A stretch of 64,000 nt of DNA from Streptomyces sp. NRRL F-6131 (GCA_000719695.1 JOHN01000035.1:17635-81634), one strand, 5' to 3'; positions 7,688 through 17,967 are shown, numbered from the stretch's first letter. The notes: generated by a model not told the origin, from the sequence alone. Numbers and translations: made by a program.

Positions 7688-10551
7688 CCACCGCCGCGGT
7701 CCGCAACGACGAACGACGCCGCGCCGCCGTACGGGCCGCGGGGCTGGCGGGCATCGAGGGCATCGCGGTCGAGGCCGACCGGCGCACGCTCACCGTCCTC
7801 TTCTTCGGTACGCTCCCCGACCGGTTGGACCGGCACAGCTTCCGGGTCGAGGGCGGCCGGCGGGGCGACGGCCTCCGGGTCGTCTCCGTCACCGGCACGG
7901 CCCACGCCGAGCACCCGGACGCCCCGGCGAACTGCCTGACGCTGGAGCTCGACCGGCCGGGCGACTCCTCCGAGTACCGGCTCCACGCACTCGGACCGGG
8001 CTTCGACCGCTGCTACGACCGCATGGAGTTCACCTTCCGGCAGGGCAACCCGGAACCCGCCGCCCCCGCCCCGGCCCGCGACGCGCGTCGGCCGCCGAGC
8101 CCCCCGGCACCGGCCGTCGACTACCTGGCGAAGGACTACGCGAGCTTCCGCCGGCTGCTCCTCGAACGACTCGCCCTCACCATGCCCGAGTGGACCGAGC
8201 GGCACGCGTCCGACCTCGGCGTCACCCTCGTCGAACTCCTCGCCCACGTCGGCGACCGGCTCAGCTACCACCAGGACGCCGTGGCCACCGAGGCCTACCT
8301 CGACACGGCCCGGCTGCGGACCTCGGTCCGACGCCACGCCCGCCTGGTCGACTACCCGATGCACGACGGCTGCGCGGCCCGCACCTTCGTCTGCGTCGAG
8401 ACCGGCCGCCAGCTCACCCTGCGGCCCGACGACCTCGCCTTCACCGCCTTTCCCCCGGGCGGCACCCCGCAGACGGGCGCGTCGATCCCGGCCGAACTGC
8501 TGACGTCCGGCCCCTGGCCCGTCTACCGGCCGCTGGAGCGACGGGACATCGTGCTCCGCCCCGAGCACAACAGCATCACCCTGTGGACCTGGGGCGACCA
8601 GGAGTACTGCCTGCCGGCCGGCACCACCCGGGCCACGCTGCTGGACCAGCCCCCCGGCGGCGGCGAGGACCGCCTGCTGCGCCTCGCCCCGGGCGACGTG
8701 ATCGTGTTCGAGGAGACCCTGGACCCCGAGACCGGCACCGAGGCCGACCGCAACCCCGAGCACCGGCAGGCCGTCCGCCTCACCGAGGTCACCCGGGCCG
8801 TCGACACGCTGTACGACACCAAAGTGCTCGACGTCGCCTGGGCCGGAGAGGACTCGCTCGCCTTCCCCCTGCGCGTCACCACCTTTCGCGGACCGGACGG
8901 CGGACCGCGGGACAGCGTCGTCGCCCGCGGCAACACCGTGCTGGTCGAGCACGGCATCGAGAACACCTGGGGCCCCGGCAGCCACCCCGAGACCGTGGCG
9001 GGACCCGCCGGACGCACCCACCGGACGAACGGTCCCGACCCGGCCGATCCCCCCGCAACCCGGCCCTTCGTCGCGACGCTGCACGGCACGCCGATCACCC
9101 GGTCCGCGCCGTACCCGCGCCCGGCCGACGTCACCGCGGGGCAGAGCCGACAGCTGCTCCGCCTGGCCTCCCGCGCCCGGGACCGGCTGGAGGCCATGCA
9201 CCGCTCGGGCGGCCCGCTGTCCGCGGCGGACCACGCCTACCTGCGCACCCTGCTCGGGGCCGGCCGCCCCGGCCGGACGCGCGAGGACGAGGCTCCCCGG
9301 CCCGCCCTCGCCGCCCTGCTGGCACGCTTCGACGAGCACCTGGAGCGCCGGGTGCGTCGGCTCGAAGCGCTGGCCAGGCGGTCCCGGTCCGGCTACGTGC
9401 TCGACCGCGCCGACATCGGCTGGGAACTCGCGCAGAGCTGGGGCGAGGAGGCCGCCCGGTCGATCGACCCGGACGACCCCGCCCTGCACGGCCCGGCGAG
9501 CGCCGCCCTGCGCCCCGACCCGCGCGAGGCCCTGCCCGCCGTACGGATCCGGGTCGCGGGCGCCGACGGCGACGTCGTGCGCACCGACGGCGTGACGGAC
9601 GACTGGACGCCCCGCCGCGACCTCCTGGCCAGCGGCCCCCGCGACCGCCACGTGGTGGGCGAGACCGATGACGAGGGCCGGCTCAGCCTCAGGTTCGGCG
9701 ACGGCCGGACCGGAGCCGCGCCGCCCCCGGGACGGACCCTGCTGGCCACCTACCGCACCGGCAACGGCCGCGCCGGGAACGTCGGCAGCGAGGCCGTCAA
9801 CCGGATCGCGTCCCGCTCCACCCTCCTGGACGACGTCGTCCGGGTCCGCAACCCCGTCCCCGCCACCGGGGGCACCGACCCCGAACCCGTGGCGCAGGTG
9901 CGGCTGGCGGCACCGCGCGGCCCGTTCCGCACGCTGCTGCGGGCCGTCACCGCCGAGGACTACGAGACCCTCGCCGCCCGGCACCCCGGCGTGCAACGGG
10001 CCGCCGCCTCCCTGCGCTGGACGGGGAGCTGGTACGAGGCGGACGTCGCGCTGGACGCCGAGGGAGCGTCCGACCTGCCGCCCGGACTCGCGGAGGACGT
10101 GCGGCTGACGCTGCACCGGTTCCGCCGCATCGGCCACGACGTGGTCGCCCGGGCCGCCGTTCGGGTGCCGCTGGACGTGGCCCTGACGGTCTACGTCGAC
10201 CCCGACCACCTCGCCGGCGACGTCCGTCAAGCCCTGCTGCGGGCCCTGCGGCCCGGCCCGCAACCAGGCGGCGGCCTGGGCTTCTTCGATCCCGGCGTCC
10301 TCACCTTCGGCACACCGGTACGGGCCGGCACACTGGTCGCCGCCGTGGCCGGGGTCCCCGGTGTCCGGCACACCGAGGTGACCCGGCTGCGCCGGCTCCA
10401 CCCCCTGAGGAGCGGCGGCGGGAGCCCCGGCCCGGACGTCCCGCCCTCCGGCGTGCTCAGGCTGAGTCCTCGGGAGATCCCCCGGCTCGACGGTGACTCC
10501 ACCCGGCCGGAGAACGGCTGGCTCACCCTCGACCTGCGAGGAGGCCGATGA
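7684..10551 (+). CDS. Putative baseplate assembly protein 1 (gp6/gpJ-like)
   Basis: 955 aa. Family signatures are DYLAKDYASFRRLLLERLA near residue 145, then HASDLGVTLVELLAHVGDRL and YHQDAVATEAYLDTARLRTS, and near the C-terminus a J-like domain (LRFGDGRTGAAPPPGRTL, then YRTGNGRAGNVGSEAVNRI). The last ~150 residues (VALTVYVDPDHLAGDVRQAL) resemble the gpJ C-terminal domain. Such proteins form the wedge ring of the baseplate. The stop overlaps the next ATG. The ~1000-residue open frame on the opposite strand is a shadow. Confidence 0.9.
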   Translation: MTTAAVRNDERRRAAVRAAGLAGIEGIAVEADRRTLTVLFFGTLPDRLDRHSFRVEGGRRGDGLRVVSVTGTAHAEHPDAPANCLTLELDRPGDSSEYRLHALGPGFDRCYDRMEFTFRQGNPEPAAPAPARDARRPPSPPAPAVDYLAKDYASFRRLLLERLALTMPEWTERHASDLGVTLVELLAHVGDRLSYHQDAVATEAYLDTARLRTSVRRHARLVDYPMHDGCAARTFVCVETGRQLTLRPDDLAFTAFPPGGTPQTGASIPAELLTSGPWPVYRPLERRDIVLRPEHNSITLWTWGDQEYCLPAGTTRATLLDQPPGGGEDRLLRLAPGDVIVFEETLDPETGTEADRNPEHRQAVRLTEVTRAVDTLYDTKVLDVAWAGEDSLAFPLRVTTFRGPDGGPRDSVVARGNTVLVEHGIENTWGPGSHPETVAGPAGRTHRTNGPDPADPPATRPFVATLHGTPITRSAPYPRPADVTAGQSRQLLRLASRARDRLEAMHRSGGPLSAADHAYLRTLLGAGRPGRTREDEAPRPALAALLARFDEHLERRVRRLEALARRSRSGYVLDRADIGWELAQSWGEEAARSIDPDDPALHGPASAALRPDPREALPAVRIRVAGADGDVVRTDGVTDDWTPRRDLLASGPRDRHVVGETDDEGRLSLRFGDGRTGAAPPPGRTLLATYRTGNGRAGNVGSEAVNRIASRSTLLDDVVRVRNPVPATGGTDPEPVAQVRLAAPRGPFRTLLRAVTAEDYETLAARHPGVQRAAASLRWTGSWYEADVALDAEGASDLPPGLAEDVRLTLHRFRRIGHDVVARAAVRVPLDVALTVYVDPDHLAGDVRQALLRALRPGPQPGGGLGFFDPGVLTFGTPVRAGTLVAAVAGVPGVRHTEVTRLRRLHPLRSGGGSPGPDVPPSGVLRLSPREIPRLDGDSTRPENGWLTLDLRGGR

Positions 10552-13500
10552 GCAGCCCGTCCGACCGTCGCGAGTGCCCGACCGGTGACCGGTCGGCCAC
10601 CCCGGCACCGGTCCGCAACCGGCCGGCCCTGCCCGCGCTGCGGTACCGCGCCGGCACCTACGAGCAGTTCCTGGCGACGATGCTCGCCCGGCTGTCCAGC
10701 GCGGACCACGCGCCGCTCGCCGGGCTGACCACCCGTGAGCCGGACGACCCCTCCGTCGCCCTCCTCGACGGCTGGGCCCTCATCGCCGACGTCCTGACCT
10801 TCTACCAGGAGCGGATCGCCAACGAGGGATACCTGCGCACCGCGACCGAGCAGGCGTCCCTGGTCGGGCTGGGGCGGCTCGTCGGCCACCGGCCGCGTCC
10901 CGCGCTCGCCGCCGGAACCTTCCTCGCCTACACCCTCGACGCGGGCACCCGCTGCACCGTCCCGGCCGGTTCCCAGGTGAAGAGCGCGCCCCCGCCCGGC
11001 GGACTGCCCCAGACCTTCGAGACCGCCGAGGACCTCGCCGCCCGCGCCGACTGGAACCAGCTCCCGGTCCGTACCACCACCCGCGCCACGATCGATCCCG
11101 ACGACGCCGAACGGCTGCCCGCGCTCGAACTCGAAGGCATCCAGCCCAACCTCGGCCCCGGCGACCGCCTGCTCCTCACCTTCGCCGACCCCGGCCGGAA
11201 CATTACCCGCCTCGTGGAGGGCACCCGGACGGACCCGCACCGCCGGCGGACCACCGTGCTGCTCAGGCCGCCCGGCCCGGTGCAGCAGCTGCACGACGAG
11301 GTCCGGGCCTTCCGCGAGGACGTCGAGAAGGCGGCGCGCAAGCCGCGGCCGGGCAAGCCGTTCGAGGACCTCCTGAGGGTGCTGCGCGACGCGCTGCACA
11401 CCGGGGAGAGCCTCCGCGATCCGGATGTCCTGGCCGCGGCGCTCGACGACAAGCTGCAGGACCTCCGCGACCGCTTCTCGGGCGGTGAAGGCGGTGAGGC
11501 CGACACGGCGCACGCGACCGAACTGCTCGACAAGGTCACCGCCCGGGTGGCGGCCGTCCGCGCCGCCGCCCAGCAGGTCGTCGACACGGCGGCCGCCGGT
11601 CCTCCCGCGGGCGGCACCGGCGGGGAGCCCTTCGTCGATCCCCTGAACCTCGGCCGACAGGTCCTCCACGCGCTCGAGCGGCTTCCGTCCCGGCCTCCGC
11701 GCAACCCCACCGAGGCGGCCACCTCCGTGGCGGAGCTCTTCGGCCCGGAATCCGACTCCGTGTCGCGGCTGCTCGCGGCGAACAACCCCCGCCTCGCCGA
11801 AACGCTCCACCACGCCCTGGGCACCGTCGCGGCGCCCGCCGACCCGACGGGCGTGCAGTGGTTCCGGGTGAAGGCCGCTCCCTTCGGCGCGACGATCCCC
11901 GACGACGCGCGCGTCGGAAGACTCCTCAGGGCCGCCGCCGGTTCCGCCCGCCGGGCGGCGCCGGACGACCCCCTCGACGCGAGCGTCCTCCTGCTGGACG
12001 CGGTGTACGAAGCGATCCTGCCCGGCAGTTGGATCGCCGTGCAGCGGGCGGACACCGACGCGCCGCCCCGGATCATCCAGGTCACCGGCGTCACCCAACT
12101 CGCCCTCGCCGACGACCACTACGCCGTCCGGGTGACCGGTCTGCGGCTGGCCCGGCCCTGGACCGACGACCCCGACGACCTCTCCGCGCGACGCGCCGTC
12201 GTCGTCTGGGCCGCCGGCGAGCCGCTCACCCTGGCCGACCCTCCCGACACGTCCGACGTCGGCGGTGACGAGATCCAGCTCGCCGGCACCTACGAGGGGC
12301 TGACCCCCGGTCGCCGATTGATCGTCTCGGGGGAACGCACCGACATCCCGAGGGTCTCCGGTGTCCGGGGCACCGAACTCGTGATGCTCGGCGGCGTCCG
12401 GCACGGGCAGGAGGCGGACGGCGGACCCCTCGGTGACCGGGTGTACAGCACGCTCGCGCTGACCACCGCGCTCGCCTACCGGTACCGCCGGGACACCGTG
12501 GTCATCCACGGCAACGTCGTCTTCGCCACCGCGGGCGAGACCCGCACTGAGATCCTCGGCAGCGGCGACGCCACCCGGGCGGGCCAGGTCTTCCCGCTGC
12601 GCCAGGGCCCGCTCACCTGGCTCCCCGCCCGGACCCCCGACGGCGCGAGGGAGGCCCTGACCGTCCAGGTCGACGGGGTGGTCCGGCCCCGGGTCGCCGA
12701 TCTCACCGAGGCCGACCCGGCCACCCCCGCCTACCGGCTGCGCGTCGGCGTCGACGGAGGCGCGGGCGTGGAGTTCGGCGACGGGCGCCACGGGCCCGCC
12801 TCCCGACCGGAGTGGAGAACGTCACGGCCAGCTACCGCATCGGCGGCGGAAGCGCGGGCAACGTCGCGGCCGGGCAGGTGAACCAGGTGGTCAGCAGGCC
12901 GCTCGGGGTCAGCGGCGTCACCAATCCGCTGCCCGCCACCGGAGGAACGGACGCCGACGACCTGGGCAGAACCCGCCGTGGTGTCCCCGTGCCGCTCAGC
13001 GCCCTCGACCGCCTGGTCTCGGTCCGCGACTACGAGGACTTCGCCCTGGCCTTCGCCGGCGTGGGCAAGGCCGTCGCGCGCCGCTGCCCCGACGGCACCC
13101 GTCAGCTGGTGCACGTCACCGTCGCCGCCTCCGGCGACGCCCCGCTCGACGCCGACTCACTGCTCCTGGCCGAACTCCGGTCGGCGCTGAGCCGCTACGG
13201 GGATCCGGCGCTGCCGGTCCGGGTGGAGGTCTGCGAACGGGTCCGGCTCGTGCTGGCACTCGGCGTCCGGACACGGCCCGACCGGTCACGGGGCGCGGTG
13301 GAACAGGCGGTCCGGGACGCCCTGGTGGCCCGGCTCGGCTTCGCCGCGGCGGAACTCGCCCGGCCCGTCCACCTCAGCGCCGTCGTCGCCGCCGCCCAGG
13401 CGGTTCCCGGCGTCGACTTCGTGGCCGTCGACGCCTTCGGCGGCATCGCGGCCGACGTCGACGCGGCCGGCGTCATCCGGTTCGCCCGGGAACTCACCGC

Positions 13501-13750
13501 CGCGCCCTGCGTGCCGGCGCACGCAGCGGGGACCCGCGAGACCCTCTACACCCCGGCCGCCGGCGAGACCGCCGCCTCGGTGGCCGCGGTGAACGGACTC
13601 GACGAGGCCCAACTCGCCCTGCTCAATCCCGGCGCCGCCGCCCCGACGCCCGGATCCGCGCTGGTGGTGCGGCGCGCCCTGCGCCCCGCCCAACTCGTCC
13701 TCCTCGATCCGGCGCTGCCCGAGACCCTCGTCCTGCGGAGGATCCCATGA
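10548..13750 (+). pseudogene. Putative baseplate assembly protein 2 (gp6/gpJ-like), apparent 1-base frameshift
   Basis: The gene starts at the overlapping ATG 10548 and reads as a J-like baseplate protein (LTFYQERIANEGYLRTATEQ) up to VEFGDGRHG near 12794, then leaves the conserved frame and stops at 12881. The conserved continuation ARLPTGVENVTASYRIGGGS resumes in the -1 frame and runs to 13750. Restoring one base in the 12791-12797 stretch (cggg/ccc) gives a single protein of ~1067 aa of normal family layout. The last ~75 residues (TLYTPAAGETAASVAAVNGL ... PTPGSALVV) look like a divergent LysM fold. Either a recent mutation or a sequencing error; no canonical slippery heptamer is present. 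The 4-base overlap with the next gene is intact. Confidence 0.85.
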
Positions 13751-15882
13751 CCCCCGACCAGCTGTACGCGCTGTTGCCCGCCGTCCACCGGCGGCTCGAC
13801 GCGGAGCACGGCGGCCGGCTGTACGCGCTGCTCTCGGTCATCGCCGAACAGGCCCGCGTCGTCCAGGACGACATCGAGCAGCTCTACGACAACTGGTTCA
13901 TCGAGACCTGCGAGGACTGGGTCGTGCCGTACCTCGGCGACCTCGTCGGCTACCGCATGCTGCCGGGGACGGCCGCCGCCCTCTCCGACGGCACCTCACC
14001 GGCGCACGGACTGCTGGCCGCGGCCGTGCCCCGCAGGGAGGTCGCGGACGCCATCGCCGACCGCCGCCGCAAGGGCACCCTGGCCCTGCTCGAGGACCTC
14101 GCCTCCAGCGTGGCGGACTGGCCCGGCCGGGCGGTGGAGTACCGCCGGCTGCTCGCCGTCACCCAGCCGGTCCGCCGGTACACCGACGAGGACCACGACG
14201 CGCGCCGGCGGCTCCGCCACGGCCGCCTGGTCGACCTGCGCCGCATCGACGCCCTGGACCGGATCGACGGGCCGTTCGACGAGCTGGCCCACACCGTGGA
14301 GGTGCCCCGCACCGGCTCCGCCCGCCGCTCCGGCCGCTACGGCATCCCGGGCGTCGGCCTCCACGTGTGGCGGCGGCGGACCCACTCGGTGACCCGGGCC
14401 CCGGCGTTCCGCGTGGACCACGCCGGGTCGTGCTACACCTTCAGCGTCCTGGGCAACGACACCGCGCTGTCCACCAAGCCGGTGCCCGAACCGTCGCCCT
14501 GCCACGTCGCGGACGAGACGAACGTCCCGGCGCCCATCAGGCGCAGGGCGCTGACCGAGCGGCTGCACGACTACTACGGACCCTTCAAGAGTCTGTGCGT
14601 ATGGACGGGGCCGGACCCCGACGAGGACGTGGTGCCGCTCGACCGGATCGTGTCCGCCGACCTCTCCGGGTGGATCTACACCCCGCGCGCCGGTCAGGTG
14701 GCCGTCGACCCGGTTCTCGGACGCATCGCGTTCCCCGAGCACACGGGGCCCGAGCAGGGCGTCCGGGTGACCTACCACCACACGTCCGCCGGCGACTTCG
14801 GGGGCGGTGAGTACCCGCGCCCGACGGACGCCCCCGGCCCGGCCGCCGCCCACTACCGAGTCGGCCCGGGCGAGGAGCACCGACGGATCGGCGAGGCGAT
14901 CGAACGGTGGCAGGAGGAGAAGCGGCACCGGACCGCGTCGGCCGAAGCGATCGTCGAGATCACCGGGAACGACGTTCACCAGGACCTCACGGACATCGCC
15001 CTCGACCCGGGGGACCACCTCACCCTGTCCGCCGGGTTCGGCGCACGACCGGTGCTCCGGCCGCCCGAGCGGTCCGAGGACCGCCCCGGCGCGCTGCGGA
15101 TCACCGGCACCGGGAGAGGCGGGGGCCCGCTGCCGCACCTCGTCCTCGAGGGCCTCATGGTCGCCGGGCACAGCGTTCAGGTCCGCGGTGAGGTGGGACG
15201 GCTCGCCGTCCGGCACTGCACCTTCGTACCCGGCTGGGGACTCGACGCGCACGGCCTGCCGCAGGCACCCGGGGAAGCGGGTCTGGAGCTGATCGACACG
15301 CCGGTCCGCGTCGAGGTCGAGCACAGCATCCTCGGCACCATCGTGGTGAGCCAGGACGAAGCCGCGACCGAACCCGTCCGGATCTCGCTGTCCGACACCG
15401 TGCTCGACGCCACCCACCGGCAACTCCCGGCACTGACCGGTCCCGAGGGGCGGCCCGCCCACGCCGTCCTCACGGCGCGCCGCACCACCGTCATCGGCTC
15501 GGTCCGCACCCGCGCCGTCGACCTGCTGGAGAACTCGCTGCTGGACGGGGAGGTCCGGATCGCCCGGCGCAGTCAGGGCCGGGTGCGGTTCTGCTGGCTG
15601 CCCCCGGACTCGGTCACCCCGCGCCGGCTGTACTGCCAGCCCGAGCATTCGGGGGACCCCGACCGCGTCGTTCTGAGGTTCGCCGCCACCCGGTACGGCG
15701 CCCCGGACTACGTTCAGCTGGCCGACGGGTGCGCCGAGGAGATCCGCCGCGGGGCCGACGACGGATCGGAACCGGGCGTGCTGCACGACCTGTTCCGTCC
15801 GCAGCGGGAGGACAATCTGCGCACGCGCTCCGCCGAGTGCACCCCGGCCGGATGCGACGCGGGCGTCTTCTTCGCCACATGA
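13747..15882 (+). CDS. gpI-like phage tail protein fused to long beta-rich region
   Basis: 711 aa, ATG overlapping the previous stop. The first ~110 residues (LYALLPAVHRRLDAEHGG, DDIEQLYDNWFIETCEDWVV, PYLGDLVGYRMLPG) are the tail-protein-I-like wedge domain. The middle holds a predicted beta domain, and residues ~400-640 look like a right-handed parallel beta-helix, with recurring short strands (LEGLMVAGHSVQVRGEVGRL, HCTFVPGWGL, VEHSILGTIVVSQ). Such a C-terminal helix could form a tail-fibre-like exposed element. Eight or more cysteines occur in the last ~120 residues. Family assignment of the N-terminus is good; the receptor-binding idea is inference. Confidence 0.75.
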   Translation: MTPDQLYALLPAVHRRLDAEHGGRLYALLSVIAEQARVVQDDIEQLYDNWFIETCEDWVVPYLGDLVGYRMLPGTAAALSDGTSPAHGLLAAAVPRREVADAIADRRRKGTLALLEDLASSVADWPGRAVEYRRLLAVTQPVRRYTDEDHDARRRLRHGRLVDLRRIDALDRIDGPFDELAHTVEVPRTGSARRSGRYGIPGVGLHVWRRRTHSVTRAPAFRVDHAGSCYTFSVLGNDTALSTKPVPEPSPCHVADETNVPAPIRRRALTERLHDYYGPFKSLCVWTGPDPDEDVVPLDRIVSADLSGWIYTPRAGQVAVDPVLGRIAFPEHTGPEQGVRVTYHHTSAGDFGGGEYPRPTDAPGPAAAHYRVGPGEEHRRIGEAIERWQEEKRHRTASAEAIVEITGNDVHQDLTDIALDPGDHLTLSAGFGARPVLRPPERSEDRPGALRITGTGRGGGPLPHLVLEGLMVAGHSVQVRGEVGRLAVRHCTFVPGWGLDAHGLPQAPGEAGLELIDTPVRVEVEHSILGTIVVSQDEAATEPVRISLSDTVLDATHRQLPALTGPEGRPAHAVLTARRTTVIGSVRTRAVDLLENSLLDGEVRIARRSQGRVRFCWLPPDSVTPRRLYCQPEHSGDPDRVVLRFAATRYGAPDYVQLADGCAEEIRRGADDGSEPGVLHDLFRPQREDNLRTRSAECTPAGCDAGVFFAT

Positions 15883-15962
15883 GTGGGCCGCCGGAGCCGC
15901 GGACGGACCGTCGGTCACCGTCCGTAATCGCAGAAACAGTTCAGTCAGGGGAGCACAGCACC

Positions 15963-17327
15963 ATGCAGGGCGACTTCTCACGCGTCACCTTCGACCCGGC
16001 CCAGCGGTTCTCCGCCGTCCTGTCCCAGCAGGGCCGGGTGCAGCTCGACTCCGAGATCAACGAACAGACGGCGATCCTCCTGCACTACGTGCGCACCCTC
16101 GCCGCCGACCTGCTCGGGCCCGCCGCGTACCCGTCCGGTCCGGGCGGGCAGAGCACCGGCGGGTTCTCCGTCGACGCGTTCGAGGGGGACACCTTCACCG
16201 TGACCCCCGGCCGGATGTACGTCGACGGCATCCTCTGCGAATGCGACGGCACCGACTACTGGAGCCAGCCCGACGGGCACCTCGACCGCGAGCGGGAGCG
16301 CGACAGGCTCCCGACGAGCCCGTTCATGGTCTACCTGAGGGTCTGGGAGCGCCTGGTCACCGCCGTCGAGGCGCCCCGCATCCGCGAGGTCGCCCTCGGA
16401 CTGCACGGCCCCGACACCACCGTGCGGACCAGGGTGGTCTGGCAGGTGTGCCACCTGCCGCTGGACCCAGGATCCTTCGTGCCCGACATGAGGACCGCGC
16501 CGAAGTTCCTGCGCGACCGGATCAACGGGCAGTTCAGGCCCCGTGGACTGCTCGCCGCCCGGGTCCGGCACCCCCAGGGCGACGGCACGCCCTGCGACCT
16601 GTCGCCGGAGGCCGGCTACCGGGGCCCGGAGAACCAGCTCTACCGGGTCGAGGTGCACCGGGGCGGCACCGCCGAGACCGCGACGTTCAAGTGGTCCCGG
16701 GAGAACGGCTCGGTGACCCTCCCGATCAGGTCGGTGAGCGGTCCCTCGATCGTGCTGGAGACGCTGGGCCGGGACGACAAACTGGGGCTCGAGATCGACG
16801 ACCTGGTCGAGATCGTCGATGACGCCTCCGTCTGCCGGGCGGCCACCGACACCCAGGAGGAGGACTGCCCCCGGCTCTACACCGTCCGCGAGATCGACCA
16901 CGCGAGGCGCACGGTCGTCCTCGACGGCGAGCCGGGCCAGGATCCGCACCGGCCGACCACGGGAACGGTCCCCGGACTGCACCCGCTGCTGCGCCGCTGG
17001 GACCACGGGGCGGCGAGCGGGACCAACGACGAGGGCACCCGGGGCATCAGGGAAGCCGAGTGGCTCCCGCTCGAGGACGGTGTCGAGGTGCGCTTCGAGG
17101 GGGACGTCGAACGGGCCCCCCAGTACCGCCGCGGTGACTACTGGCTGATCCCGGTCCGCGTCGTCACCGGCGACGTCGAGTGGCCCACCGGTCTCGACGG
17201 CCGACCGCAGCCGAAGCGGCCGCACGGCATCGACTACCACTACGCGCCCCTGGCGGTCATCGAGCCGGACGCCACCGGCGGATACCAGATGGTGGATCTG
17301 AGGGTGCCCTTCCCCCATCGGCGGTAG
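15963..17327 (+). CDS. DUF6519 domain eCIS protein
   Basis: 454 aa. The start MQGDFSRVTFDPAQRFSAVL and the following QQGRVQLDSEINEQTAILLH are characteristic of the DUF6519 family, which closes actinobacterial eCIS operons. The protein is beta-rich, with a FTVTPGRMYVDGILCECDG strand block and a C-terminal HGIDYHYAPLAVIE motif. It is separated from the preceding gene by 80 bases and has its own ribosome site (caggggagcac), so it may be expressed partly on its own. A fibre or baseplate-periphery role is likely but unproven. Confidence 0.82.
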   Translation: MQGDFSRVTFDPAQRFSAVLSQQGRVQLDSEINEQTAILLHYVRTLAADLLGPAAYPSGPGGQSTGGFSVDAFEGDTFTVTPGRMYVDGILCECDGTDYWSQPDGHLDRERERDRLPTSPFMVYLRVWERLVTAVEAPRIREVALGLHGPDTTVRTRVVWQVCHLPLDPGSFVPDMRTAPKFLRDRINGQFRPRGLLAARVRHPQGDGTPCDLSPEAGYRGPENQLYRVEVHRGGTAETATFKWSRENGSVTLPIRSVSGPSIVLETLGRDDKLGLEIDDLVEIVDDASVCRAATDTQEEDCPRLYTVREIDHARRTVVLDGEPGQDPHRPTTGTVPGLHPLLRRWDHGAASGTNDEGTRGIREAEWLPLEDGVEVRFEGDVERAPQYRRGDYWLIPVRVVTGDVEWPTGLDGRPQPKRPHGIDYHYAPLAVIEPDATGGYQMVDLRVPFPHRR

Positions 17328-17379
17328 CGCCGGCGGGGACGTCGCGGAGCGGCCGCCGACGGCCGCCCGCCCGCCCGAG

Positions 17380-17967
17380 CTACAGGGAGTTGCGGTACTT
17401 CTGCCAGAGCACGATCCCGGCCACCACCAGGCACACCAGAAGGACGAGGAGGATCGCGCACCCGATCGGCTTCTTCCGTTTGACGGAGACGTCCGCGCCC
17501 GTCGTCAGGTTGCGCAGTTTCCTGACGCGCAGCGTGCCGTTCCGCGATCGGCCGTGGGCGCGGATCCGGTCCCCTTCGGCCACCGCGCCGTCGAACCGGT
17601 AACCCCTCATCTCCACGGGTACGAGGAGCACCTGATCGGCGCCGTTGGCGTACAGCTCCACCTCCACGCGGAAGTTCATCGCGAACCGGTGGGCCGAACG
17701 CCGGCCCCGTTCGGTCCGGGTCTGCAGATCGCGCACCACCCCGCTCACGTGCCCGTTGTTCAGGTAGCCGGAACTGCTGACCGCCCGAGGGCGGGGCGTC
17801 TCGCGAGGGGGTTCCGGTACGGGCGGGGGTGGTGGTGGAGGGGGAGGCGGGCGCTCGGGAGGCGGGTCGGGGGAATCCGGTCGACGACCGGAGTGGCAGC
17901 GGGTGCACTCCGGCGCCTGCGGTAACTGTTCGCTACCGCAGTTGTCACAGATCCATCGACTTTCCAT
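17380..17967 (-). CDS. Zinc-ribbon, proline-rich single-pass membrane protein next to eCIS
   Basis: 195 aa. N-terminal zinc ribbon (CDNCGSEQ and CTRCHSG, residues ~7-27), then a proline-rich linker with a run of ten prolines (~45-58), a ~90-residue beta-rich domain (MNFRVEVELYANG, GDRIRAHGRSRNGTLRVRKL) resembling an OB-fold, and one membrane segment near the C-terminus (CAILLVLLVCLVVAGIVLW) followed by a short basic tail. AGGAG lies 9 bases before the ATG. It is convergent with the eCIS operon. A membrane protein near the end of Streptomyces eCIS loci (CisA) is reported to act with the particle; whether this is its counterpart is only inference. Confidence 0.7.
   Translation of the reverse strand: MESRWICDNCGSEQLPQAPECTRCHSGRRPDSPDPPPERPPPPPPPPPPVPEPPRETPRPRAVSSSGYLNNGHVSGVVRDLQTRTERGRRSAHRFAMNFRVEVELYANGADQVLLVPVEMRGYRFDGAVAEGDRIRAHGRSRNGTLRVRKLRNLTTGADVSVKRKKPIGCAILLVLLVCLVVAGIVLWQKYRNSL

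Noticed and set aside
7624..10608. 994-residue open frame on the minus strand
   Set aside because: Shadow of the first J-like baseplate gene; no recognisable motif.
12786..12800. Programmed ribosomal frameshift in the second baseplate gene
   Set aside because: The zero-frame codons ggg ccc preceded by c do not make a canonical X-XXY-YYZ slippery heptamer, and no supporting structure was evident; a deletion or sequence error is simpler.
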